The translations under genes and the position numbers were made by a program. DNA of 33,528 nt from a bacterium. GTDB lineage: Bacteria; SZUA-79; Acidulodesulfobacterales; Acidulodesulfobacteraceae. Below are positions 9,364 through 17,646 of the stretch, in pieces. The DNA lies in contig JAKAQA010000006.1 of the NCBI GenBank assembly GCA_021811805.1, forward strand, positions 1 to 33,528. The letters run 5' to 3'. The notes under the pieces were generated by a model. It saw nothing but the letters and a program-made list of their open reading frames with translations, had not been told where the DNA came from and made no database searches. Position 1 is the first letter of the stretch, and each line of letters begins with the position of its first letter.

Positions 9364-10203
9364 TTATAATTTATGGTGCTCTTTAATATGGCACTCGTAA
9401 GAAGCTTTTTCTTCTTCTTTATAAAATTTGAGCCTGTTCATAAGATTATCGAAATCGACGAGATGCCCGTCAAAATCTGGACCGTCGACGCAGGCGAATT
9501 TCGTTTTTTTATCTACAAGAACCCTGCATGCGCCGCACATTCCGGTTCCGTCTATCATGATGGGATTTAAACTTACCGTCGTTTTAATAGATTTTTCTCT
9601 TGTAAGGTCGCTGACCGCTTTCATCATAATCACCGGCCCTATCGCAATAACCCTTTCTATCTGTATTTTCTTATCGTAAATAAGCTCTCTCAAAACATCG
9701 GTAACTATTCCTTTCGAGCCGTAACTTCCGTCGTTTGTGGCTACAAGAACTTCGTTGCTCGCCGACCTCATCTCGTCTTCCATTAAAAGCAGTCCTTTGC
9801 TTCTCGCTCCTATTATCGAAATAACATTATTTCCGGCTGATTTCATAGCTTTGGCTATAGGATATATTGCGGCGATACCGAAACCTCCCCCTACGCATAC
9901 GACGGTTCCGAATTTTTCTATTTCCGTAGGAACGCCGAGCGGACCCACCACGTCGGCTAAGCTGTCTCCCACGTTCAGTTCGCTGAGCAAATGCGTTGTT
10001 TTTCCGAGCGTTTGAACCAGTATTGTAACCGTTTTATCGTTTTTGTCGGAATTTGCTATAGTAATGGGAACCCTTTCTCCGTTTTTATTAACCCTTAAAA
10101 TTATAAACTGGCCGGGCAGGGCTTTTAACGCAACATCAGGAGCGGATATATTATATAAATTTATTCCTTCCCCCAGATTTTTTTTACCGACGATTTCATA
10201 CAT
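9364..10203 (-). CDS. nfnA: Sulfide dehydrogenase / dihydroorotate dehydrogenase-like FAD/NAD-binding subunit, NfnA (NfnS, SudB-like)
   Basis: Ferredoxin-NADP reductase-like fold (ERVPITIANSDK; VVCVGGGFGIAAIYPIAKAM), C-terminal [2Fe-2S] cysteine set GTGMCGACRV...KFACVDGPDFDGHLVDF. 279 aa, immediately upstream of nfnB. Confidence 0.85.
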   Translation of the reverse strand: MYEIVGKKNLGEGINLYNISAPDVALKALPGQFIILRVNKNGERVPITIANSDKNDKTVTILVQTLGKTTHLLSELNVGDSLADVVGPLGVPTEIEKFGTVVCVGGGFGIAAIYPIAKAMKSAGNNVISIIGARSKGLLLMEDEMRSASNEVLVATNDGSYGSKGIVTDVLRELIYDKKIQIERVIAIGPVIMMKAVSDLTREKSIKTTVSLNPIMIDGTGMCGACRVLVDKKTKFACVDGPDFDGHLVDFDNLMNRLKFYKEEEKASYECHIKEHHKL

Positions 10204-10253
10204 ATTATTTAGTACCTCTCAAAATATAAAAATAAATTTAGACATATTGATGA

Positions 10254-10328
10254 TGGAGGCGGCACTCGGAATTGAACCGAGGTATAGAGGTTTTGCAGAC
10301 CTCTGCCTTACCGCTTGGCTATGCCGCC
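10254..10328 (-). tRNA. tRNA-Cys (anticodon GCA), CCA encoded
   Basis: Reverse complement GGCGGCATAGCCAAGCGGTAAGGCAGAGGTCTGCAAAACCTCTATACCTCGGTTCAATTCCGAGTGCCGCCTCCA folds as a cloverleaf; anticodon loop CTGCAAA. Confidence 0.95.
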
Positions 10329-10359
10329 TTAAATATTACGGATTAATTATTTATTATAA

Positions 10360-10391
10360 TACTTTTTTATTTTTTTTAAAATAAAAAAGTA
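10360..10391. terminator. AT-only hairpin between the Ig-like repeat gene and tRNA-Cys (weak or bidirectional terminator candidate)
   Basis: TACTTTTTTATTTT-TTTT-AAAATAAAAAAGTA: perfect 14-bp inverted repeat with 4-nt loop. Confidence 0.4.
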
Positions 10392-10405
10392 CTTGCCGGT
10401 TTTTA

Positions 10406-11503
10406 TTACTTATAGAGCAGAAGGCTCTTAGCCCTTATTTTCCGGTCAACCTCAGGCAAGCGCGCTTTAAGTTTTTTGAAATTTATTCCTTCGGGCTTCG
10501 CATAAATAGAAAATGTACCGACTCTGTTAAATACGGTTTTTACTAAAGCTATGCCATTATTAAAAGATTTAAAGCTGAAAAGGCTGCTTCTTTCTATCCC
10601 GTTTTCGGAAATTAAAACCAATTTAACCTTTCCTTTTATTTTATTTATGTCGTTTATCACGTTTCCGTATTTATCTACGGAAACAATTTTAATTATAAAA
10701 GGTTTTCCTGCCGGAACTTTCGCGATATTCGTAGATATAAGGAATTTATTAAAATAGGATGGATAAATATCGATATTTTTACTGATAAAAACATGGGTTC
10801 TTCCGTCGTAATCCACTTCGAAATTAAGCCGGCTCGAACCTGCCCTGTCGGAAATAAAACTGAATTTGCCCGAACCGTTTTTGATATAATTTGCAGATAT
10901 AATTCTCGGACGGACTTTAAAATTATCTCCGGTAAGATAAACTTTTATGTTTCCGTTTGTTTTAGGCATAAAACGTATAGGATTGCCGTACTGGTCCACT
11001 GCATAAACTTTAACGCCGAAAGGTTCGCCCGCCGTTGCTTTTAAGGGAGCCGATATTTCTAAATTATGAAAGGGGCCTGCGGCGACGTATATAGGAGAAC
11101 TGATATTTTGAACGCCTTCGAAAGAAGCGGAAACAGAAATATTTCCGGCCTTTTTATACGATAAATCAAAATTGACCGCTCCGTTTTTAAATTCCGATGC
11201 GGGAATATCAAGCTGTTCCGTAGCGTTATTATTTCCTATGCTTACGCCTATATTCAGCCCTTCGTATTTATTTGCAAAATCGGTAATAACATTTCCGTAA
11301 TCGTCCAACGCAACTAATTTAACAGTAAATTTGCCCCCTGCTGGCACCGTACCGGGAACGTTTATTCTGAAATTATTCAGCTTCCCGGGAAGAATAGTTA
11401 TAGTTGTAAATGCATTTGCCCCGGCGGCAGCCGATAAAATAGAAATAAAAAATAAAAACAGGGCAATACGGTAAATTACTGCTTTTCTTGCATTCAAATT
11501 CAT
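10406..11503 (-). CDS. Exported protein with three tandem Ig-like (invasin/Big-type) repeats
   Basis: N-terminal hydrophobic signal, then three ~100-110 aa repeats: FRINVPGTVPAGGKFTVKLVALDDYGNVITDF / LEISAPLKATAGEPFGVKVYAVDQYGNPIRF / FLISTNIAKVPAGKPFIIKIVSVDKYGNVINDI. Confidence 0.7.
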   Translation of the reverse strand: MNLNARKAVIYRIALFLFFISILSAAAGANAFTTITILPGKLNNFRINVPGTVPAGGKFTVKLVALDDYGNVITDFANKYEGLNIGVSIGNNNATEQLDIPASEFKNGAVNFDLSYKKAGNISVSASFEGVQNISSPIYVAAGPFHNLEISAPLKATAGEPFGVKVYAVDQYGNPIRFMPKTNGNIKVYLTGDNFKVRPRIISANYIKNGSGKFSFISDRAGSSRLNFEVDYDGRTHVFISKNIDIYPSYFNKFLISTNIAKVPAGKPFIIKIVSVDKYGNVINDINKIKGKVKLVLISENGIERSSLFSFKSFNNGIALVKTVFNRVGTFSIYAKPEGINFKKLKARLPEVDRKIRAKSLLLYK

Positions 11504-11553
11504 AATTGGGTTCCCTCTATATGATAATTATGCGGTAATATTTTATTACATAT

Positions 11554-12600
11554 TTATCGTCTATTTTTTGAAATATTTAAATAATATTTAATTCGTCCGC
11601 TTAAAGGATTTAATTTTAAAGCTTCTTTAAAGTTATACTCGGCTTCGGAAAAATTTTTACTGCGCAGATATGACAGTCCTAAAATAAAATTAATCTGCCA
11701 CATCCTCCTCTTGCTTAGCGCTTTTTTCGCATAGAATATAGATTCTTTATAATTTTTAGTCTCGTAACTGTCGAGAGCTGCGTTCGATAAAGCCATATAG
11801 TTGTCCGGATTCAGCATCGCCGCTTTTTTAAACATTTCCAACGCTTTGGCAAGATTATTTTTCTCAAAATAAAAAACCCCTTCTTTATTGTAAAAATCGG
11901 ATTTTTTTACGTTGGATTCATTGGATAGTTTTTTATAAACGTTTTCTGCTATTTTTATTTTTTTTGCCGGTTTCATTTCTGTTTTTTCGACCGCTTCTTT
12001 TTTTTCGGGAGAATTAACGAACGGGTCTATCTTGCCGAAATTACCGGGCGGCAAAAGTCCGGCCTTTAATTTTGCGGCGGCGGATAATACCTCGTGCTTG
12101 TTTATTACGCATGCCGCCAAAATGGAAGAAAAAGAAACATCTTTTGCTTCATTAAAATTTTTGCTTATATAAAATTTTTTTAATTCTATTTTATAATTAT
12201 ATTCCAGCGTTTTAATAAGCGAATAAATATCCGCGGGCTTTCCCCGACCGGATACTTTAAATAAATAAACGGCCGTATTTTTATTTTTATTTATATGAAT
12301 TAATTTGGCATAACGCAATTTTATGCCGTATTTTTTAGAAGCGTTTGCTATTTCGGAAATAAAATAGCCGTCGTTTTCGTTATAAGAATAACCGTATCTT
12401 AGAATCGGAAGTTCGATATTTTTAATGCTCTTAATGTTTTCGGCTATACGCTCCTGAATGCTCTTAAGATTAGCGAGCCTTATATTTATTTCCGAATCTA
12501 TTTTTTTTTCTTTTGCGGTAAGAGTTCCGTATATCAAAAAAACTCCCGACGCGGAAGCTATAAAAACTAAAATAGCGATATAATAGATATTCTTTTTCAC
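11554..12600 (-). CDS. Membrane-anchored protein with PilO/GspM-like N-terminus and C-terminal TPR repeats
   Basis: N-terminal TM helix, coiled coil (EKKIDSEINIRLANLKSIQERIAENIKSIKNI), PilO-like alpha/beta segment (ISEIANASKKYGIKLRYAKL...VYLFKVSGRGKPADIYSLIKTLEYNYKIELKKF). C-terminal TPRs (FYNKEGVFYFEKNNLAKALEMFKKAAMLNPDNYMALSNAALDSYETKNYKESIFYAKKAL...). Confidence 0.6.
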   Translation of the reverse strand: MKKNIYYIAILVFIASASGVFLIYGTLTAKEKKIDSEINIRLANLKSIQERIAENIKSIKNIELPILRYGYSYNENDGYFISEIANASKKYGIKLRYAKLIHINKNKNTAVYLFKVSGRGKPADIYSLIKTLEYNYKIELKKFYISKNFNEAKDVSFSSILAACVINKHEVLSAAAKLKAGLLPPGNFGKIDPFVNSPEKKEAVEKTEMKPAKKIKIAENVYKKLSNESNVKKSDFYNKEGVFYFEKNNLAKALEMFKKAAMLNPDNYMALSNAALDSYETKNYKESIFYAKKALSKRRMWQINFILGLSYLRSKNFSEAEYNFKEALKLNPLSGRIKYYLNISKNRR

Positions 12601-12678
12601 AAAAATAATATTCGCCGTAATTTAATAAGTTAATTTAAACCGCTTTAATATATTTAATACATTATTAATGAACTTTAG

Positions 12679-13062
12679 TCAATCAATTTTATAATAAGAA
12701 GCCATGGAAAAGTCCGTTTCGTAAACATCTACTCTTTTAACGGCTATATTAAATATTTTATTTATTTTTATTTTTTTTTCAAATTCTTCATATATATATC
12801 GGGCAATGTTTTCGGCGGAAGGATTCATTTCTTTAAAAAACCCGGATTCGTTAATAAATTTATGGTCGAGGGTTTCCACGACTTCGTTAAGGTATTTTTT
12901 AAGGAGTTTAAAATCTATAACCAGACCGATTTCATTTAATACGTCGGACGATACTACGAGTTCGACGCGCCAGTTATGGCCGTGAATGTTTTCGCATTTT
13001 CCGTTATAGCCCCTAAGCGCGTGAGCCGATGAAAAACCGGATAGGACTTTTAAATCATACAT
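12679..13062 (-). CDS. queD: 6-carboxy-5,6,7,8-tetrahydropterin synthase QueD / PTPS family
   Basis: FSSAHAL, CENIHGHNWRVEL, GLVIDFKLLKKYLNEVVETLDHKFIN, PSAENIARYIYEEF, VDVYETDFSMASYY: QueD/PTPS zinc His and Cys motifs. Confidence 0.88.
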   Translation of the reverse strand: MYDLKVLSGFSSAHALRGYNGKCENIHGHNWRVELVVSSDVLNEIGLVIDFKLLKKYLNEVVETLDHKFINESGFFKEMNPSAENIARYIYEEFEKKIKINKIFNIAVKRVDVYETDFSMASYYKID

Positions 13063-13702
13063 GTTTGTTAGGTTGATTAAAATCGTCGTTTATTTCGATT
13101 TCGGAACGCTTCCTAAGGTTAAGCAGCAGTCTTTTTAATTTAAGCGACAATTCTTTACCGTATTTCTTTTTTACGCTCTGCGTAATTTTTCCACTGTTTT
13201 CTATAGAAAACAAAAAGAAACGGAACCGTTCGCCGATAAAAATTTTTTCGCTCAGAATATTTTTTGCAAAAACTTTAAAATCCGTTTTATTTAATCCGAA
13301 TTTCGCCAGAAATGAATTAAATGAGGTTTTTTTATGCAGCATTTTAAATTTTTTTTTAAAACCCGCCGTTAATTCGTCGATACTGCTTTCGGTTACCTTT
13401 AATCCTCCGGTTTTTTCTTCCTGCTTTAAAATCAGCATCCTGTTTATATAAAAACTTAAAATGCGCTTTAATTTTGCTTCAGATACCGTTTTATTAAAAT
13501 TTCTGTATTTTAAATTATTTATAGCATTGAAATTATATAAAAAATACAATTCGTTTAACGTTATCGGCGTATTATTTACGGAAGCGGCAATTTCATCCGC
13601 TAAAAAACCGTAAGAACTTGCGGCGGAAAACGATAGAATCATAAGGCATAGAAATGAAATTCCTAAAGCATTATTTTTTTTATTTATTATTTTTCTTTCC
13701 AT
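13055..13702 (-). CDS. SurA N-terminal-domain-like exported protein without PPIase domain
   Basis: Signal-like N-terminus, then LADEIAASVNNTPITLNELYFLYNF...LKRILSFYINRMLILKQEE, typical of SurA/PpiC-type chaperone N-termini. No rotamase domain in 215 aa. Overlaps queD start by 8 nt. Confidence 0.5.
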   Translation of the reverse strand: MERKIINKKNNALGISFLCLMILSFSAASSYGFLADEIAASVNNTPITLNELYFLYNFNAINNLKYRNFNKTVSEAKLKRILSFYINRMLILKQEEKTGGLKVTESSIDELTAGFKKKFKMLHKKTSFNSFLAKFGLNKTDFKVFAKNILSEKIFIGERFRFFLFSIENSGKITQSVKKKYGKELSLKLKRLLLNLRKRSEIEINDDFNQPNKHV

Positions 13703-13741
13703 TAATTTTAATAGAAATTATTTGCGATATATTATAAAATT

Positions 13742-15001
13742 TTGACTATGAACTATCCTTTTTCTGCTATATTCTATATTTTAATCTTATCATTATTTTT
13801 ATTCTTTTTGTATATCTTTTTATATAAAAATATACAAACATTATTTGTTAAAAATAAATTCAGGGAATACCGAGATAAAATAGAAAATTATTTATATATA
13901 TTAAACAATATAATGGACGGATTGGCAATTATAGACGCGGATAAAAATATTTTATTCGTCAACGGAGCTTTCAATAAAAATATCAGGTCGGCAAGAAATC
14001 AATTGAATATCGTTGAATTCGATGCTTTGACAAGAAATTTGGAGCTCAATTCTTTAATCGACAGTGCCGTTTCCGACATAAATTTTAAATATATCGAAAA
14101 AAAACTTTCCTATTACGACAGGGCGGAAGAAAAAATAATTAACTGCATTATATTAAAAATAGAATCTTCCGGCGAATACGCAGTTATCGTCAGAGACATA
14201 ACATACATTCAAAAAATTGAAAATGCGCGCACGGCGTTTATCCAAAATATATCCCATGAATTAAAAACTCCGATAACCGCGATAACGGGTTTTGCCGAAA
14301 CGTTAAAGAACGGGGCCATCGACAATCCCGGCGTCAGAATCAAGTTTATAGATATAATATATCATCATGCAAAACGCCTTAATTATTTAATCGACGATTT
14401 GATTACGCTGACTAATATAGAAACCGAAAAATCCCGCATAAAATACGAAAAAATTTATATTAAATCCGGCATAAAAGATTTATTGGTTCTATTCGAAAAA
14501 GAAATAAAAGAAAAAAAACTAACGGTAATCGATAATATATCCGATATTTCCTTCGTTTCCGACCCCGTAAAAATTAACCAAATTATAACAAACTTAATTC
14601 AGAACGCCGTTAAATATACCGATAACGGCGGAACGATTAAGCTCGAAGGATGTGTTGCGGACGCTAAAGCCGCCGCAGATTTTATTTCAAATATAGGAGA
14701 TGCGTCCGTTTTATGGGATAATCTTCAGTTCAAAGAAAATTCGGACGAATTCTTTTTCTTTTCGATAGAAGACGACGGCAAAGGCGTAAACTACGCTAAT
14801 CTTCTCAGGCTCGGCGAGAGATTTTTCAGGGTGGACAGTTCGCATGACGATATAAATAAAGGAACCGGATTGGGTCTTGCTATAGTAAAACACACGCTAA
14901 GGCTTCTTAGAGGCAGTGCGGTAATTAAAAGCAGTCTGGGGAACGGTTTTATATTTTCTTTTATAATACCGTGGGCAGAAAGCGATTTTAAACAAAATTA
15001 A
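13742..15001 (+). CDS. PhoR-like PAS sensor histidine kinase
   Basis: N-terminal TM, PAS-like segment, H-box FIQNISHELKTPITAITGFAETL, N-box IITNLIQNAVKYTDNGG, G-boxes DDGKGV and GTGLGLAIVKH. Listed start is TTG; ATG two codons later is equally possible. Confidence 0.88.
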   Translation: MTMNYPFSAIFYILILSLFLFFLYIFLYKNIQTLFVKNKFREYRDKIENYLYILNNIMDGLAIIDADKNILFVNGAFNKNIRSARNQLNIVEFDALTRNLELNSLIDSAVSDINFKYIEKKLSYYDRAEEKIINCIILKIESSGEYAVIVRDITYIQKIENARTAFIQNISHELKTPITAITGFAETLKNGAIDNPGVRIKFIDIIYHHAKRLNYLIDDLITLTNIETEKSRIKYEKIYIKSGIKDLLVLFEKEIKEKKLTVIDNISDISFVSDPVKINQIITNLIQNAVKYTDNGGTIKLEGCVADAKAAADFISNIGDASVLWDNLQFKENSDEFFFFSIEDDGKGVNYANLLRLGERFFRVDSSHDDINKGTGLGLAIVKHTLRLLRGSAVIKSSLGNGFIFSFIIPWAESDFKQN

Positions 15002-15872
15002 CTTTTGGAACGGAAGATATTAGCTTGTTTTTATATAACAATTCCGAGTAGAGATTGAATCCTCTAATTTCGTTTTTTCCGAGGTCGAAGCTTAAACATT
15101 CCGTCCAGTAGTCGATGAGTTCTTCGTAAGATATAAACTTATATTCGTCTGATTTCGATATAGATATAGCGGCTTCTCTAAACCTTGAAACAGCCGTTCT
15201 TTTTGATTCGATAAGAAACGCGTATAGGATTTCGAACTCATTCTTGTTTTTATCGTAAGCCTCTTTGTTTATTATAAAAAGGGCAAAAACAAAAGGATAT
15301 CCCGTATATCTGTACCATAAATCAGCCAAATCATAAGCAAAATAACCTTCGGGAATATGTTTTGCCAGCTTTAAAGCATTATTTCCTATATGCAGAAAAA
15401 TTCCTCCTTTTATTGCCTCGCCGCCTGCAACCGGTCCGAGTTTCAGTTCTAATTTATCATCCGGCTTTAAAGTAGTAAATTTTATTTTGTTTAAATCCAT
15501 TTTATATATCTCGGCGAGTAAAACTTTCAGAAGATTTATAGATGTAAGCGTTTCTGGAGTAACGCATATCGTTTCGTTTTCGTTAAAATCTTCAATAGGC
15601 TTCGGGGAAAAAAGATAAATGCTTTTTACTTTTTTTTTGGAACTTATGGAAAGGTCGGGAAATATGTAGGAACGTTTATAATTTAAAATATAATAAAAAG
15701 AGGATGAGGGGCTGATATCTATATTTCCGGCTTCCAGTTCCCCGTTTAAAAAAGCGGGGCTCCCGGAAACAAAATTCATAAAATTTATTTTATTATCGTT
15801 TTTAAGCGCTTTTTTTAAATAATAATATATCGGATATACGTTAAGATAATTTATTTCCCCGATACGGATCAT
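14988..15872 (-). CDS. mqnA: Chorismate dehydratase MqnA (futalosine menaquinone pathway)
   Basis: MIRIGEINYLNVYPIYYYL, GSPAFLNGELEAGNIDISPSSSFYYILNY, GKIGDEA-like LHIGNNALKLA, YDLADLWYRYTGYPFVFALFI: typical MqnA motifs. Confidence 0.85.
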   Translation of the reverse strand: MIRIGEINYLNVYPIYYYLKKALKNDNKINFMNFVSGSPAFLNGELEAGNIDISPSSSFYYILNYKRSYIFPDLSISSKKKVKSIYLFSPKPIEDFNENETICVTPETLTSINLLKVLLAEIYKMDLNKIKFTTLKPDDKLELKLGPVAGGEAIKGGIFLHIGNNALKLAKHIPEGYFAYDLADLWYRYTGYPFVFALFIINKEAYDKNKNEFEILYAFLIESKRTAVSRFREAAISISKSDEYKFISYEELIDYWTECLSFDLGKNEIRGFNLYSELLYKNKLISSVPKVNFV

Positions 15873-16528
15873 CTGCCGGCTCCGGTATTATCGTTCGGGC
15901 TTAACTCCGATATTGCGGCAAACAGGTAGTCCGGGTTGTATGTTTTTAATTCTTCAAAGGTATGGTTGCCTGAAGCCACGCTGCAAATATGGATACCGGC
16001 ATTTTTCGCGGCCTTTATGTCTATCGGAGAATCGCCTATTAATATCGTAGAAGTTTTAGGAACGGCTGTTTTCTCGACAATCTTATTTATCATTTCGGGA
16101 GAAGGCTTCCCTTCGAGTCCGTCGAATACTCCGTAAACATAATCGAAAAAACCGTCTATTTCCAAATGTTCCAGCAATTTTCTGGATATCGAACCTGTTT
16201 TATTCGTAGCTACGCTTAAAGATTTTTTTTCTTCTTTAAGGTATAAAAGAAGTTCTCTAACCCCTTTAATTAATGATGTTTTTTCAAAACATACTTCTTT
16301 ATATCTGTTTCTGAAAAGAGCTATTGCTTCCTCTTCATTCTCTTTCCCGAAAAGCCGGCCGAGAAGGCCTTCTAACGGGACGCCCACATAAGAATTAGAC
16401 TCCTCGAAAGTTATATTTCTGCTTTGAAATCTTGAGAATACGGCATCGAAAGCATCGTTAATGGCCTCGAAAGAATCTATCAGCGTTCCGTCTAAATCGA
16501 AAATTATGGAATCATATCGTTTTAAAAT
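15869..16528 (-). CDS. HAD-family phosphatase (phosphoglycolate phosphatase/PpaX-like), proposed AUU start
   Basis: ORF track begins at GTG 16387, but the same frame continues upstream through KILKRYDSIIFDLDGTLIDSFEAINDAFDAVFSRF, which carries HAD motif I (DLDGT). Later motifs SVATNKTGS and ILIGDSPIDIKAAKNAGI are in the ORF. There is no ATG/GTG/TTG upstream in frame; ATT at 16528 with AGAGG 9 nt upstream is the best candidate. Confidence 0.75.
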   Translation of the reverse strand: MLKRYDSIIFDLDGTLIDSFEAINDAFDAVFSRFQSRNITFEESNSYVGVPLEGLLGRLFGKENEEEAIALFRNRYKEVCFEKTSLIKGVRELLLYLKEEKKSLSVATNKTGSISRKLLEHLEIDGFFDYVYGVFDGLEGKPSPEMINKIVEKTAVPKTSTILIGDSPIDIKAAKNAGIHICSVASGNHTFEELKTYNPDYLFAAISELSPNDNTGAGR

Positions 16529-17607
16529 TTTAAAAAACCTCTCATAAATTCGGCGGTCTCTTCTGGAATAGCGGTATTTATCGACATGCCTGTTCCTATC
16601 TCGAAACCTGCCTTCATAGTTAATCTTGGGATAATCCTCAGACTCCAGTGATAATAATCCTCTTTTTCATCGGCTATCGGCGGATTGTTAAATACGAAAT
16701 TATAATCCGGGTCGTTCAATGCATCATGCATGCCCTTAAGGATTTTTTTTACTATGACTGCTAAATCTTTGGTTTTATCTACGGACATATTCGAAAAGCA
16801 CGGTTCGTGCGATAAAGGCATTATCCAAGTTTCGAACGGGCTCGCAGAAGCAAAAGGGTGAAAAACTATAAAATCGCCGGTTTGCAGTATGATTCTCCTT
16901 CCGTCCACGATTTCAGCCTGTATCATATCGCAGAATATGCATCTGCCGACCTCGTCGTAATAAAATCTTGCTTGGGATATATTGTTTCTTAAAGAAAGGG
17001 GGATTACAGGGGTGGCAATGATTTGCGAATGCGAATGAACTATAGATGTCCCTGCATTGGCGCCGCTGTTTTTAAATATTATGATATATTTAAACTTAGG
17101 GTTTACGCGTAAATTCAAGTATCTTTCCCTGTACATTAAAAAAAGCTCCTGTATCTGCTTGTCGGAAAAAAACGGCAGTTGTTCATTGTGTTTAGGAGTG
17201 TCTATTACGACTTCGTGCGCGCCTATTCCGGGTTTCGTTCTGAAAACTTCCGTAGCTCTCGGGAAAAAGTATCCCGAAAAATCCGGATTAACTGCCCTCA
17301 TCTCCTCATATACTCTGGCATTTTCTTCGAAATTAAGGGAGAGTGCGGCAAACTTATTAGGAATAACCCTGACCCACCATCCCTTAGAGTTAGGATTTGT
17401 ACCTAGGGTTCTATACGATGCCGTCTCTTGAGGCGAAAGATATTCGTTTCCGGAACAAAACGGACAGTCCTTGGAATATTCCTGAAGATTTGCCTCATTA
17501 TCTTTTTTAGGCGAGAAACCGCCGCCGAACTCGTGAGGCCTTCTTCTTCTCTCGGTAGCAATTATGACCCATTCCCTTGTTGTTGGGTCCTGTCTTAATT
17601 CGGACAT
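16522..17607 (-). CDS. galT: Galactose-1-phosphate uridylyltransferase
   Basis: SELRQDPTTREWVIIATERRRRPHEF, CPFCSGNE, KNSGANAGTSIVHSHSQIIATPVIP, HWSLRIIPRLTMKAGFEIGTGMSIN. Confidence 0.92.
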   Translation of the reverse strand: MSELRQDPTTREWVIIATERRRRPHEFGGGFSPKKDNEANLQEYSKDCPFCSGNEYLSPQETASYRTLGTNPNSKGWWVRVIPNKFAALSLNFEENARVYEEMRAVNPDFSGYFFPRATEVFRTKPGIGAHEVVIDTPKHNEQLPFFSDKQIQELFLMYRERYLNLRVNPKFKYIIIFKNSGANAGTSIVHSHSQIIATPVIPLSLRNNISQARFYYDEVGRCIFCDMIQAEIVDGRRIILQTGDFIVFHPFASASPFETWIMPLSHEPCFSNMSVDKTKDLAVIVKKILKGMHDALNDPDYNFVFNNPPIADEKEDYYHWSLRIIPRLTMKAGFEIGTGMSINTAIPEETAEFMRGFLKF

Positions 17608-17646
17608 ATATTATGAATTTATACTGTTTCTATTAAAAATGAAAAA

